In this document: positions 15,882-24,496 of the stretch, piece by piece
Layout: every line of letters begins with the position of its first letter
Position numbering within the stretch: position 1 is the first letter of the stretch
Assembly (NCBI RefSeq): GCF_014844095.1
Contig: NZ_CP062163.1
Location: 3,133,501-3,197,500, forward strand
Reading direction: 5' to 3'
From: Brevibacillus sp. JNUCC-41
Lineage (GTDB): Bacteria; Bacillota; Bacilli; Bacillales; DSM-1321
Length of the DNA: 64,000 bases
The notes under the pieces: generated by a model
What the model was told of the DNA's origin: nothing
Seen by the model: the letters and a program-made list of their open reading frames with translations, nothing else
Databases searched by the model: none
Translations under genes and position numbers: made by a program

Positions 15882-16017
15882 CCGGCTTTAGGAGTTTGGT
15901 GTACTATAAAAACCCAGAGCATTTTATTCTAAGCGTGATAATACAATTGATCCGTTTAATACATTAGAGTCCCCGATTGTTGAATAACGGATACAATTCG
16001 ACTTATAGCCGGTAACG

Positions 16018-16578
16018 TTAGATATCGCTGCTGTTAATATCAAGTGAGTAATCATCGGATATATAGTTTGGGATTTTTCCAGGCGAGTTAAATAGACTAT
16101 TCTTACTGAATATTGTAAATCCAACCTCTTCCATATCGACAAATGTTTCGACTTTATTTATATCAAAATTTTTAAATACTATAGGTCTATTCCATTGTCT
16201 TGAGGGAATTAAATCCTGCTCTACAATACCTTTCCCGTGAAAAATGAATACACTTAGTCCATTACTAACTAATTCTTCTGCTAATTCACTAACCAGATTC
16301 AATTTCTCTACAGAATCAACTTTGATAATAGCACCATCTGACGAAAACTCATAAAAAGGAATATTATTTTCAATTAAAGTCTTTTTTTCATATCCAAAGA
16401 TCATTGATTCTAAAACAAAAAAAATAGGTAAACTGAACATTTTTTGAACTAAGGAAATGATAAAATCATTTGGGATATCACTAATCCCTATAGAGATAGA
16501 AACAAAGATATCTTTTGGAAAGTCAAAGCTATTAATGATACTTTGGTGTGAGTATTGCACAAAATATTCTTTTTTCAA
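16018..16578 (-). CDS. Unknown 186-residue protein, possible IS passenger
   Basis: Start TTG with a strong AAGGAGG 7 bases upstream. Soluble, mixed alpha/beta, rich in Ile, Ser, Phe and Asp; no motif or membrane segment. It is very AT-rich, like an island gene. It lies between the transposase and the right-hand terminal-repeat-like sequence, on the opposite strand, so it could be carried by the element. I do not recognise a family. The size and composition would fit an immunity-type protein, but there is no direct support. Confidence 0.55.
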   Translation of the reverse strand: MKKEYFVQYSHQSIINSFDFPKDIFVSISIGISDIPNDFIISLVQKMFSLPIFFVLESMIFGYEKKTLIENNIPFYEFSSDGAIIKVDSVEKLNLVSELAEELVSNGLSVFIFHGKGIVEQDLIPSRQWNRPIVFKNFDINKVETFVDMEEVGFTIFSKNSLFNSPGKIPNYISDDYSLDINSSDI

Positions 16579-16936
16579 CTTTTAGCCTCCTTCAGGGTCT
16601 AATCCTTTTAAACCCTTACTATTACGTTATGCAGCAATTGTCCCCGTTAATGAAAAACCCCTTTATTCTACAATCCGGCCCGTTTGTTGATTAAAATCAC
16701 TTATATTTTACCGTAAAAATGCAAGTGATTTGTTTTTTTATCCTGAGAGCAACAATCTTTTAGAAAACAGCCAAAATAATTAAGTAACACTTTATTGGGG
16801 TAATTTCTTTGTTAGAATCAAAAAATCTAACCAAGTTTGTTTTACCAATTAAGTGTAGAGATCACGGCTATATAATAAGATTCTGCTCTTTAAAGTTATG
16901 GTTGGGGTATGTATAATTTTCGGTAGTTTGTCCATA
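16579..16936. other. Gap with a hairpin and a terminal-repeat copy
   Basis: Contains AAAATCACTT / AAGTGATTT (16693-16731) with T-rich flank on the plus strand, possibly also ending the minus-strand gene at 16937; then the repeat copy at 16751-16772. Confidence 0.45.
16751..16772 (-). repeat. IS1595-type terminal inverted repeat (right-end orientation)
   Basis: Inverted relative to 14793; CAACAATCTTTTAGAAAACAG core. Confidence 0.65.
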
Positions 16937-18316
16937 CTAATAATAATTTTTCGGTAAAGCATCCGAATTGGTATCAATAGATATATATTCATTATCTATA
17001 AGATATTGCAGTTCTGTTTTTTGATAATCTTTAATTTCATCTATATGCACTTTATGCGTTTCTAACAAATCATAAAATGTTTCACTATCTTTCTCTGGGT
17101 TATCTAAGTATCCAAGAAGCGATTGGTCTGAAAACAAATAATAAAAAATTGTGTTTAATACATCTTTTTTATAAACATATTTATTTTTTATTAAGCTAGG
17201 AAGTTGGTTAAATGCTATTCCACTGGATGATAATGCTAGCATTTCGTGATTAATCTCACCATAATTAACATAGCATTTAAATTGTTGTATTACATATTCT
17301 ATTTCCGCCAAAATATCTCTACATTTTTCTCTATAGGACGAACCATCAGAAGGAGCTGTAAAAATATAGTCTGACACATCAAAGTCTTCTTTTAAATAAA
17401 CTTTAAAAAACCATTCAAGTATTTCTTCTAATCTAACATTTTGCTTTTTTAATAATGAATAATATAATGCCATTGAAGCATCTGTTATTGTTTCCCTAAT
17501 TCCGAAAGTCCTATTATTAAGGTAGTCTCTTTTTGCCTTTAATTGAAGACTTTCTAGAATTGATGTTGTAGATATAGTACTTATAAAGCTAATTCTTCCG
17601 TTAATATCAATAAAATCAAATAACCAAATGAAATTATTTAAAATAGTTTCAAAATCCAATTCCTGTTCTAAATAGGTTTGATCATATATTATCTCAAAAT
17701 CTGTTCCTTTTGATTTATACTCTACTAACGTAGGTGCATCTTTTTGTAGCACAAATTTATACTTAATAGATATACCAACACTATTTTTAAACAGTTCCTC
17801 CTCGATGCATTCCTTTCTTCTTTTAGACTTCCACCTAAGCTCATCTGTTACAGAAAATTCTTTTGTATTATGATTATTAATAATTAATTGTAAATAGTTA
17901 GTATTTGCTTCTGGGGAATCAATATAATCACTTATCAGCTCATTCATTTCATCTTTTGTTAAAGGTAAACACAACTGCTTTTGATTTGTTCTAGATTCTA
18001 TAACATATTTATCAAATAATAGCTCTGCATTAGAAGGGCTTCCTAATAGAAAGTGTTTTACCACTGTTTCGTAATGCTTAACAAGTTGTGAATGTGGACA
18101 TACTTGCTTGATTGAAAATAATTTCTTCGATAGTAGATTAGCAAAAATCTTTTCGTCTATTCGTTTGTTTAAATGAGATTGCTCAAAAAGCTTTAAAAAG
18201 TCCTCTTTATATTGCCAGTGTAATGTTTCAACCAATAGTTCAATATTCTCTTCATTAATAATCATGTTCTTCGGAAAAATCCACTTTTCTATCATGTATT
18301 GGGTACCAAATAACAT
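16937..18316 (-). CDS. Large protein of unknown function
   Basis: 459 residues, soluble, very AT-rich and Tyr/Asn/Ile/Lys-rich, typical of horizontally acquired Bacillus genes. No recognisable catalytic or binding motif; mostly helical with charged segments. Neither the ATG at 18316 nor the internal ATG (residue 8) has a good ribosome site, so the start is uncertain. It is divergent from the 138-residue peptidase-like gene, 120 bases away, and the two could share a control region. I do not recognise the family; a structure-based search would be informative. Confidence 0.6.
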   Translation of the reverse strand: MLFGTQYMIEKWIFPKNMIINEENIELLVETLHWQYKEDFLKLFEQSHLNKRIDEKIFANLLSKKLFSIKQVCPHSQLVKHYETVVKHFLLGSPSNAELLFDKYVIESRTNQKQLCLPLTKDEMNELISDYIDSPEANTNYLQLIINNHNTKEFSVTDELRWKSKRRKECIEEELFKNSVGISIKYKFVLQKDAPTLVEYKSKGTDFEIIYDQTYLEQELDFETILNNFIWLFDFIDINGRISFISTISTTSILESLQLKAKRDYLNNRTFGIRETITDASMALYYSLLKKQNVRLEEILEWFFKVYLKEDFDVSDYIFTAPSDGSSYREKCRDILAEIEYVIQQFKCYVNYGEINHEMLALSSSGIAFNQLPSLIKNKYVYKKDVLNTIFYYLFSDQSLLGYLDNPEKDSETFYDLLETHKVHIDEIKDYQKTELQYLIDNEYISIDTNSDALPKNYY

Positions 18317-18436
18317 GCACGGAAATTTTTAACTGTGTGATTTTAATATCTCAACAGTTTATTATATTGATAAAGGAATAAGAATTTAATCTACTACTAG
18401 AATGAAGTAAGTCTCTAAAAGGGGAGTGTTAGTTAA

Positions 18437-18853
18437 ATGATTTATATAAGCGATATCGAAAAGATAATTAATAACACATTGAATGAGCATAATTTGGATA
18501 TTATTCATGAATTTGACAATAACCTAAGTGCACCTATGAGTTATAACGTATCGACCAATACTATAAAATTCAATTACCTTCAAGTTAACGGTTATAAAGG
18601 GAAAATTAGAATTAAAGAGACAGAGGAGGACTTTGTTAAAATTATTCTTTATCGTATGATTGGTTATTATTTGGATTTTAAGAAAAACAAACATGATTTA
18701 AGGATTTTAATGTATGGTCACGAAGAAGAAAAAGAAAAGCTAAAATCTGAAATAGAAACTAATGCTTGGGATTATGGGAGAACATTAATACCTGAACAAC
18801 TATTGGAGTCGTATGATAAAGTTCGTGAATTAGATAAAATGCTAATAAAATAA
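18437..18853 (+). CDS. ImmA/IrrE-like protein lacking the metal-binding HExxH
   Basis: 138 residues with AGGGGAGTG upstream of the ATG. The layout recalls ImmA/IrrE-type metallopeptidases: an N-terminal beta part, a helix I-I-L-Y-R-M-I-G-Y-Y-L-D-F where HExxH would be expected, and E-I-E-T-N-A-W-D-Y-G-R-T-L-I-P where the family has the E-x-x-A-x-x-F/Y-A-x-x-L-L-x-P helix. The His-Glu-x-x-His residues are replaced by Arg-Met and Tyr, so peptidase activity is unlikely. The assignment is from pattern only; it may be a non-enzymatic relative. Confidence 0.45.
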   Translation: MIYISDIEKIINNTLNEHNLDIIHEFDNNLSAPMSYNVSTNTIKFNYLQVNGYKGKIRIKETEEDFVKIILYRMIGYYLDFKKNKHDLRILMYGHEEEKEKLKSEIETNAWDYGRTLIPEQLLESYDKVRELDKMLIK

Positions 18854-19781
18854 TGTACTCTAAGAAAATGGAGACCCGACTTTAAACTAAAACAAGAAAA
18901 AGAAGCCTCCTTGGAGAATCTCTCTGGATCTGACTTTGATTGAGAAAATAAACTGATATCCAATAAGACAAGACCCAGAGAAAGAGGAGTTGTCTTAGAA
19001 AGCTTGATGAATAAACAAATAGAAAATCAAGTTCAAAGTTCATCTCATTTTTTAAGAGAAAACATGGAAAAGCCTATCGATTACTTGACTAAAGAAATAC
19101 ACTCGACTGAACATGCTTATTTCTCCTCATTTTAAATCCATAAGTACAAAAAAAGATAGCCGCAGCTAATCTGGAATTGCTTTGAAAATAAGTATTTATT
19201 CAATGCTTGTTGTAAAGTTCCTAATGTTTGTGCTTTTCATTTAATCTCATTCTAAGTTTATAATATTCTAACCACTTCAGCTCTTAACCCGGTAATCACA
19301 GTGGCACATCCCATTTTCACATTAAAGGCTTCGTTTAATAATGAATCTAAGGGAAAATAGTTGTATTTTGTTAATTAATATTGTGAAGATTTCGACACAA
19401 ACTTGGCAGGTTAATAGAATAAGGAATATTCTGGTCTAAAGAGAGTAACTCTTAGTATGTGTCTGTTTTCCGAAATGTTGTTGCTATATAACAAATCATC
19501 ATATTATTTCGTCAGTTAATGAAATAGATTTGTATATATGGTTCACCGTAATTATTGCTGTTGTTATTATAATTGGTTATAAATATTCTAAAGAGAAAAA
19601 GGCCTTGCTAAACTAACAAAGACCGTTTATATCGGTCGATTTCTTAGGCACTGTTCATGATTATGTCCTTATTTATTATAAACCAGAGGAAAAAGCTCTC
19701 CGGAACCGGACAGCTTTTTTGTTTTATCAAGTATCAACATTTACCAATGTGACTTAAGATAGCCAACAGATAACGAATAGC
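18854..19781. other. Long eroded stretch with gene fragments
   Basis: 18969-19136 keeps an open frame of about 55 codons, with a possible ATG at 19007 and the string F-L-R-E-N-M-E-K-P-I-D-Y-L. It looks like an internal piece of a lost gene. 19523-19616 reads as a membrane helix plus a K-E-K-K tail without a start. The strings GGCAGGTTAAT (about 19406) and AACTAACAAAG (about 19612) belong to the palindrome family. No intact gene is seen. Confidence 0.45.
19689..19720 (-). terminator. Terminator after the SUKH gene
   Basis: AAAAAGCT-C-TCCGG / CCGGA-C-AGCTTTTTT with one internal mismatch; A- and T-runs make it bidirectional. Confidence 0.75.
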
Positions 19782-20795
19782 CTAATAAACCTTTTTAATA
19801 TGGCTCCATACTTCTTGTAATGACTTCCCGTCAAACATGGATTGTTCTAATAACTCCTCAATCGAATCAAACGATTGCAAATCAGATTGGTAGTCAGATA
19901 GATGCCATTGATTGGAATGTTCGTTGACGTGATATATTATATCTTGAAAAGCAAAACCGACCCTTTCTCTCTTATAGACATCTTCTTTTAGCTGTTCATA
20001 TGAATAGTTCATTTGTTCAAGAGCAAGGTCAGCATACATTCGAACTTCACTATCATCATCATTCTTAAAATTTTCTATCAATGAATGTAGAATTTCATCA
20101 TCCAATCTATATGTAAGAGAATTCCAAACACTGTTAGCAACCATTCTTCTCACATTTTCGTCGTCATAATGACTTAACGTTAAAAGTTGATTTCCAAACC
20201 ACTTCAAATCCACATCGCCTTGTGCTAGGTCCGGTATAGCATATATTAATTCATCTATATTATCTTCTTGTATAAACGTTTCAAATTCTTGTTTACTGTA
20301 TACCCTTACCTCCATTCCCTCACAATCAAATTCCTCATTTTCAAGGTATAGGTTTTTTAGAAATTCTTCAAAGCTGTCTGCGATTTGTATAGTTTGTTCC
20401 AAATCAACGTCTACATAAACAATGGGGGGAGCAGAGGTGGCATCGCGGTAATCAAATGCGAGCCAAGTATGACCGTCTCCATTGAATAAAATAAGACCTT
20501 CCGGCAGTTCCCATTCTTTTATGTAATAATCATTTTCAAGGATTCCATTCCCGGCACCAATCCCTTTAATGTGTTCCACTATAACAAAAGTTTCACCCCA
20601 GACCGTTGGAACAGGAGAAGGGTGAGCATTACAGATAGGCTGCCCCCCATTTTGTTGCTTAAGAATAGCAATGTACGAGTTTGGTAACGTTACATTAAAT
20701 AATTCTTCTGCTTTTTTTATGATTTCGTCTGTTAATGGTTGTAACATATACTCGTCATTACTTGCTTCCCATATACTTTTTACCAAAAAATTCAC
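19782..20795 (-). CDS. SMI1/KNR4 (SUKH) immunity-type protein with C-terminal helical repeats
   Basis: 337 residues. Residues 15-150 show the SUKH fold signature: L-P-N-S-Y-x-x-x-L-K-Q-Q-N-G-G near 38-51, the W-E-L-P-E-G-L-I-L-F block, G-D-G-H-T-W-L-A-F-D-Y-R near 108 and P-x-I-V-Y-V-D. SUKH proteins commonly neutralise nuclease or deaminase toxins of polymorphic systems. Residues 185-270 look like HEAT-type helical repeats (N-V-R-R-M-V-A-N-S, S-E-V-R-M-Y-A-D-L-A-L), an addition beyond the basic domain. No toxin gene is next to it, so it may be an orphan immunity gene. Confidence 0.8.
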   Translation of the reverse strand: MNFLVKSIWEASNDEYMLQPLTDEIIKKAEELFNVTLPNSYIAILKQQNGGQPICNAHPSPVPTVWGETFVIVEHIKGIGAGNGILENDYYIKEWELPEGLILFNGDGHTWLAFDYRDATSAPPIVYVDVDLEQTIQIADSFEEFLKNLYLENEEFDCEGMEVRVYSKQEFETFIQEDNIDELIYAIPDLAQGDVDLKWFGNQLLTLSHYDDENVRRMVANSVWNSLTYRLDDEILHSLIENFKNDDDSEVRMYADLALEQMNYSYEQLKEDVYKRERVGFAFQDIIYHVNEHSNQWHLSDYQSDLQSFDSIEELLEQSMFDGKSLQEVWSHIKKVY

Positions 20796-21103
20796 CTCAT
20801 AGATGTTTAATTAATATTAGAATTGCAAGTGGTTGATTCTTTCTTGTACGAACTTTCAATATCATACTACAAAAGAATGATTCCTTATTTTTTATGGCAG
20901 TAATCTTTTACGAAAACAGCCTTCATTAACAAGGCTAAACTCATAACGCTCACTTCTATACATTAGATGTATACTGTGAAAAATTGGAGTAAGTTTATGA
21001 TGGAACCAAAATATTTCCCTTATTGCCAAAAAGAACTTGTTGATGAATCTTTATAATAATACTTTAACAAAGGCTTGTTGCGGCAACCTTTTTCTTATTC
21101 ACA
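20796..21103. other. Gap with one solitary IS1595-type terminal repeat
   Basis: TAATCTTTTACGAAAACAGCC at 20901-20921 is a right-end copy without a partner nearby; no gene found. Confidence 0.5.
20901..20921 (-). repeat. Solitary IS1595-type terminal repeat
   Basis: Its complement reads GGCTGTTTTCGTAAAAGATT, nearly identical to the MITE left end at 21104. Confidence 0.6.
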
Positions 21104-21322
21104 GGCTCTTTTCGTAAAGATTGTTGTTTTTAAAACAAAACGCTTTAAGGTTGATTGGAGCGGAAGTGCGAGACTCCTGCGGGAGCAGCGGGACAGGTGA
21201 GACCCCACAGGCGTTTACGCCGAGGAGGCTCACCGCCCGCCCTGCGGAAAGCGAGCATCTGGAGGGGAAATCAACCACACCGCTTTACTTGGTAAATAGC
21301 AACAAAGTATGCGAAAACAGTC
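21104..21322. mobile_element. MITE of the GC-rich Bacillus intergenic repeat type
   Basis: 219 bp. The left end GGCTCTTTTCGTAAAGATTG and right end GCGAAAACAGTC are inverted and match the terminal repeats of the IS1595-type element at 14793. The flanks TATTCACA (21096-21103) and TATTCAAA (21323-21330) agree in 7 of 8 bases, an 8-bp target duplication as expected for this family. The interior is the GC-rich sequence (around GACTCCTGCGGGAGCAGCGG) widely found between Bacillus genes. It encodes nothing itself; the 81-codon frame across it is spurious. Confidence 0.8.
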
Positions 21323-21435
21323 TATTCAAAAATCTGGAAAGGTTAGTTGAAGATCATTTTCAATAAAATGACATATATAAGCCATTTCCATACAAAGATG
21401 TTGTAATATAAAAGGACAAGTAGGAGGTTGAGAAG

Positions 21436-21756
21436 ATGAAAACTTTTGAATTAAAATCAGGAACAAAAGTAATAATAGATGAAAGTAGAATAGTAATAGA
21501 AAGAACAGGTGGAAAAAGTGCGATGAAGGGTTTGCTTGCAGGGCGAGCAATGGGGCAAATGACCATAAAAACGTCAGCAGTGACTGGGTTAATTCACTTT
21601 GCTGACTATTTAATGATTTGTGCTTTTGGACTCCCTACTCCCAATGACTTTAAATTGTCCAGCGTGGCAGAGATAAAACAATACCCTAACTGTATTGTGG
21701 CAAAAGAAAGTGAATTAGAAGAGTTATATCAATTTCTCAATGGATTTATCAAGTGA
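21436..21756 (+). CDS. Small protein of unknown function (possible PH-like domain)
   Basis: 106 residues, TAGGAGG upstream of the ATG. It starts with beta-strand-like segments (F-E-L-K-S-G-T-K-V-I-I-D, R-I-V-I-E-R) and includes M-K-G-L-L-A-G-R-A-M-G-Q and I-H-F-A-D-Y-L-M-I-C-A-F. It ends with a helix (E-L-E-E-L-Y-Q-F-L-N-G-F-I). The pattern of strands plus a terminal helix could be a bacterial PH-like domain, but this is a guess. Monocistronic, with its own terminator. Confidence 0.6.
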   Translation: MKTFELKSGTKVIIDESRIVIERTGGKSAMKGLLAGRAMGQMTIKTSAVTGLIHFADYLMICAFGLPTPNDFKLSSVAEIKQYPNCIVAKESELEELYQFLNGFIK

Positions 21757-21767
21757 TGATTCCATAA

Positions 21768-21796
21768 AAGGCTTACCTTTAAGGTAAGTCTTTTTG
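21768..21796 (+). terminator. Terminator after the 106-aa gene
   Basis: GGCTTACC-TTTAA-GGTAAGTC plus T-run. It shares the TTTAA loop with the cassette terminators at 10190 and 10626. Confidence 0.8.
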
Positions 21797-22303
21797 TTTT
21801 GAGGTTTCCATATAGGAAAATAAAATACAACTGCTTTGGTTTTTGAAAAGGTAATTTACGTTATAGTTCAAATACAATTGGTTGTCATTTGAGCAATTAA
21901 TAAATCGAAGCTCCTGTTCATGCACAAAGTTGTACAGAAACTGCGCGTGACGGTGAATCGTTCGTTGCATGACGTTACCCACTTTGGTAAACTATGCAGA
22001 AGTGCATTTCACTTTGATTGTTAGTATTTACTATCGAGTGGCATAGATAAGATGTATGATCTTACATAAATCAGGGGCTGTAAGCTTTGGGCGCTCCTTT
22101 ACTGCATTCACTGCAGACTTGTGGAAGTAAGGGGATAAAGGGACAAAACTCATTGCATGATGATACAAAACCTTAACGATTTAAATATGTTTCTAAGAAA
22201 AGACCATCTGTTCCCTCATACAGCAGGAGTTGTATGGGGGCTTGTATTTTATCAAGAATTTTCTGTTTAGATGACCATACTGTAATAAAATAAGGAGGAA
22301 GCA
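21797..22303. other. Gap at the right edge of the accessory island
   Basis: No gene recognised. 22215-22245 can fold as CCCTCATACA / TGTATGGGGG, about 60 bases before truA, possibly a leader structure or relic terminator. A 67-codon minus-strand frame at 21779-21982 has no supporting features. Confidence 0.4.
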
Positions 22304-23041
22304 ATGAACAATTATAAATTGACCATTCAATATGATGGCGGGCGCTATAAAGGCTGGCAACGACTCGGTAATAGTGATGATACGATTCAGGGGAAAATAG
22401 AAAATGTATTAACGGAAATGGCGGGGGAAAAAATCGAGATCATCGGGTGCAGCAGAACGGATGCCGGTGTACATGCACTTGCTCAAATCGCCAATTTTAA
22501 GATTGGTGAAAATCTGACTGAAGCTGAAATCATGAATTATTTGAATAGGTATTTACCAAGAGATATCAGCATTGTCGAGGTCAGGCTAGTTCCTGATCGG
22601 TTTCATGCCCGTTATAATGCTAAGGATAAAACCTATTTGTATAAGATCTGGAACGAGCCATACACAAATCCTTTCATGCGCAAATACAGTATGCATGTAG
22701 AGAAAAAGCTGGATATCACAAGAATGAAAAAAGCATGTCAACATTTTATAGGTGAACATGATTTCACGGCTTTTTCAAATGCAAAGTCTAAGAAAAAAAC
22801 CATGGTGCGTGAAATATATTCCATAGATATAGAAGAAGATGCCGGATTTATCCAAATTACAGTGCGAGGCGATGGATTTCTTTATAATATGGTTAGAAAG
22901 ATTGTCGGGACGTTGATAGAAGTTGGGTTGGGTGAAATAGATGCTGGAAATATACCAAGCATTTTAGAGTCAAAAGAAAGAATCCAAACGGGCCGCATGG
23001 CGGAGGCTGCTGGGTTGTACTTGGTAAAGGTTGATTTTTAG
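22304..23041 (+). CDS. truA: tRNA pseudouridine(38-40) synthase TruA
   Basis: 245 residues, full length. TruA converts U38-40 of the tRNA anticodon stem to pseudouridine. The catalytic Asp is in G-C-S-R-T-D-A-G-V-H-A (about residues 49-59). Other family blocks are Y-D-G-G-R-Y-K-G-W-Q at the N terminus, F-H-A-R-Y-N-A-K-D-K-T-Y, H-D-F-T-A-F-S, and G-D-G-F-L-Y-N-M-V-R-K-I-V-G. TAAGGAGG precedes the ATG. Bacilli have truA in the ribosomal-protein region, so this is probably a second paralogue, as in the B. cereus group. It marks the return to core-type sequence. Confidence 0.92.
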   Translation: MNNYKLTIQYDGGRYKGWQRLGNSDDTIQGKIENVLTEMAGEKIEIIGCSRTDAGVHALAQIANFKIGENLTEAEIMNYLNRYLPRDISIVEVRLVPDRFHARYNAKDKTYLYKIWNEPYTNPFMRKYSMHVEKKLDITRMKKACQHFIGEHDFTAFSNAKSKKKTMVREIYSIDIEEDAGFIQITVRGDGFLYNMVRKIVGTLIEVGLGEIDAGNIPSILESKERIQTGRMAEAAGLYLVKVDF

Positions 23042-23152
23042 ACCAAATATTGATGCATCGGTTAACGCATGTAAAGTGTACAGGCAGTAGATAAAGGGAA
23101 GTAATAGGGAAGAATGGTAAAGGGGAATAGAACGAAAAAAGGAGAGATTTTC

Positions 23153-23677
23153 ATGAGATTAGCAGGAAAGAAAATAATCAGTCTTGTGCACCATGAATTT
23201 GAAGATTTAGAGCTCTGGTATCCGATTTTACGTTTAAAAGAAGAAGGAGCGATTGTTCATCTCGCTGGAGAAAAGGCGAATGAAACGTATATTGGGAAAT
23301 ATGGTGTGCCAGCTATATCTGATTATGAGTATGGCAGTATTAAAGCTGAAGAATATGATGCCATTCTTGTACCGGGCGGATGGGCACCTGACAAAATTCG
23401 CCGGTTTCCTGAAGTGATATCACTTATCCAAAGCATGGAAGAAAATAAAAAACCAATCGGGCAAATTTGTCATGCTGGCTGGGTGTTGATCTCCGCTAAA
23501 ATTTTACAAGGGAAGAATGTAACGAGTACTCCGGGCATTAAAGATGATATGGAAAATGCAGGGGCGACTTGGATAGATAAGCCCGTCGTCGTAGATGATA
23601 ACCTTGTGTCAAGCAGGCGTCCACCTGATCTACCGGATTATTTAAGGGAATTGATAAACGTGATTGAAAAGAGTTAA
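23153..23677 (+). CDS. DJ-1/PfpI family protein
   Basis: 174 residues from the ATG at 23153 (AGGAGAG upstream), preferred over an upstream ATG with no ribosome site. The DJ-1/PfpI glutamine-amidotransferase-like fold is seen in D-A-I-L-V-P-G-G-W-A-P-D and the nucleophile elbow I-C-H-A-G (Cys about residue 103) followed by W-V-L-I-S-A. The N-terminal H-x-F-E-D-L-E-L holds the conserved acidic residue. Members include the general-stress protein YraA/YfkM group and deglycase or protease homologues; the substrate is not predictable. Single gene with a strong terminator. Confidence 0.88.
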   Translation: MRLAGKKIISLVHHEFEDLELWYPILRLKEEGAIVHLAGEKANETYIGKYGVPAISDYEYGSIKAEEYDAILVPGGWAPDKIRRFPEVISLIQSMEENKKPIGQICHAGWVLISAKILQGKNVTSTPGIKDDMENAGATWIDKPVVVDDNLVSSRRPPDLPDYLRELINVIEKS

Positions 23678-23690
23678 TCACCATATTCTG

Positions 23691-23729
23691 AAAAAGTGGT
23701 TTTTTCTTCTGGAAAAACCACTTTTATTA
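23691..23729 (+). terminator. Terminator after the PfpI-like gene
   Basis: AAAAGTGGTTTTT / AAAAACCACTTTT; it may also serve the convergent DUF421 gene. Confidence 0.85.
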
Positions 23730-23803
23730 TTCCTGCCATCCAATTACGCGAATGCGATATATTTAACGGCAATTGATCATGATTCCCGCTGAAAGGCAAT
23801 GGT

Positions 23804-24496
23804 TTATACCCTTGATTGATCCTTAATCAAATCTATATACAAATTTCCTTTTGTCCCTACGACAGCATAAGAGATGTCAAAAACAGAAAGGTTCCTTTTT
23901 TTGAGCTCAGCCATTAACCATTCGTCATCGTAAGTTTGATTGGATAAATTTTCGTATAGGATCTTCCCATCATAGACCAACTCTATCGGTACAGTTCCAG
24001 CTGAGGACAGTAAAGCTATATCCTGCTTGGTGGTATTTTGGTATTGTGTTTTTTTTAATACAGAGAGGGAGCCATTTATCTCTAAAATGGCACACTCCAC
24101 TTCTTCTAAATTGAAGATATCCTTTCCCCGCAAAGCCTGTTTAAGAGAATCCAGTGAATACCCCATCCGCTGCATTGACTCTTCGTGTATTTTTCCTTTT
24201 TGAATTAAGGCAACGGGTTCTCCAGCGATCCATTTTCCGAAGCGCGGATTTCGAACCGCTACAAGATTCAGTATAAAAACGATGGAACCCATAATAATAA
24301 TTGCAATGATAGGATACAGGAATTTAACTTTAATATTGAATGCTAGATTTCCTGCAAGTGTCCCCATCGTAATAGAAGCGATATAAAGGTGGTAAGTCCT
24401 TTGGGAAATCGTCTGTTTACCGAGCAGATGGACAAATACCCATAATAAAATAAAAGCTATAAAGGGTCGAAAGATGATTTCAACAAATTCTTGCAT
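23804..24496 (-). CDS. DUF421 (YetF-type) membrane protein
   Basis: 230 residues. Three N-terminal membrane helices (about residues 8-24, 36-55, 60-80) are followed by a cytoplasmic DUF421 domain: L-I-Q-K-G-K-I, then M-G-Y-S-L-D-S-L-K-Q-A-L-R, and E-V-E-C-A-I-L-E-I-N-G-S-L-S-V-L. Bacilli have several paralogues (YetF, YdfR/S, YkjA, YrbG); some members have been linked to spore germination, but this one cannot be assigned. It converges with the PfpI-like gene. Confidence 0.85.
   Translation of the reverse strand: MQEFVEIIFRPFIAFILLWVFVHLLGKQTISQRTYHLYIASITMGTLAGNLAFNIKVKFLYPIIAIIIMGSIVFILNLVAVRNPRFGKWIAGEPVALIQKGKIHEESMQRMGYSLDSLKQALRGKDIFNLEEVECAILEINGSLSVLKKTQYQNTTKQDIALLSSAGTVPIELVYDGKILYENLSNQTYDDEWLMAELKKRNLSVFDISYAVVGTKGNLYIDLIKDQSRV

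Larger units (their letters stand above)
14793..16772. mobile_element. IS1595-type element, possibly with a passenger gene
   Basis: The left terminal repeat at 14793 (GGCTGTTTTC...AGATTGTTG) matches the inverted copy ending at 16772 in 20 of 23 positions. No right repeat follows the transposase stop (15881) closely, so the element may extend to 16772 and carry the 186-codon gene at 16018-16578. The flanking 8-mers do not match as a target duplication, so the right border is uncertain. Passenger genes are known in the IS1595 family. Confidence 0.45.

Noticed and set aside
14793-16772. A confirmed 8-bp target duplication around the IS1595-type element
   Set aside because: The flanking 8-mers TTCAAATT and AAAATAAT do not match, so the borders remain provisional.
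21121-21366. 81-codon frame inside the MITE
   Set aside because: It lies across a non-coding GC-rich repeat and has no ribosome site.
21779-21982. 67-codon minus-strand frame
   Set aside because: Overlaps the terminator of the 106-aa gene, no ribosome site, no motif.
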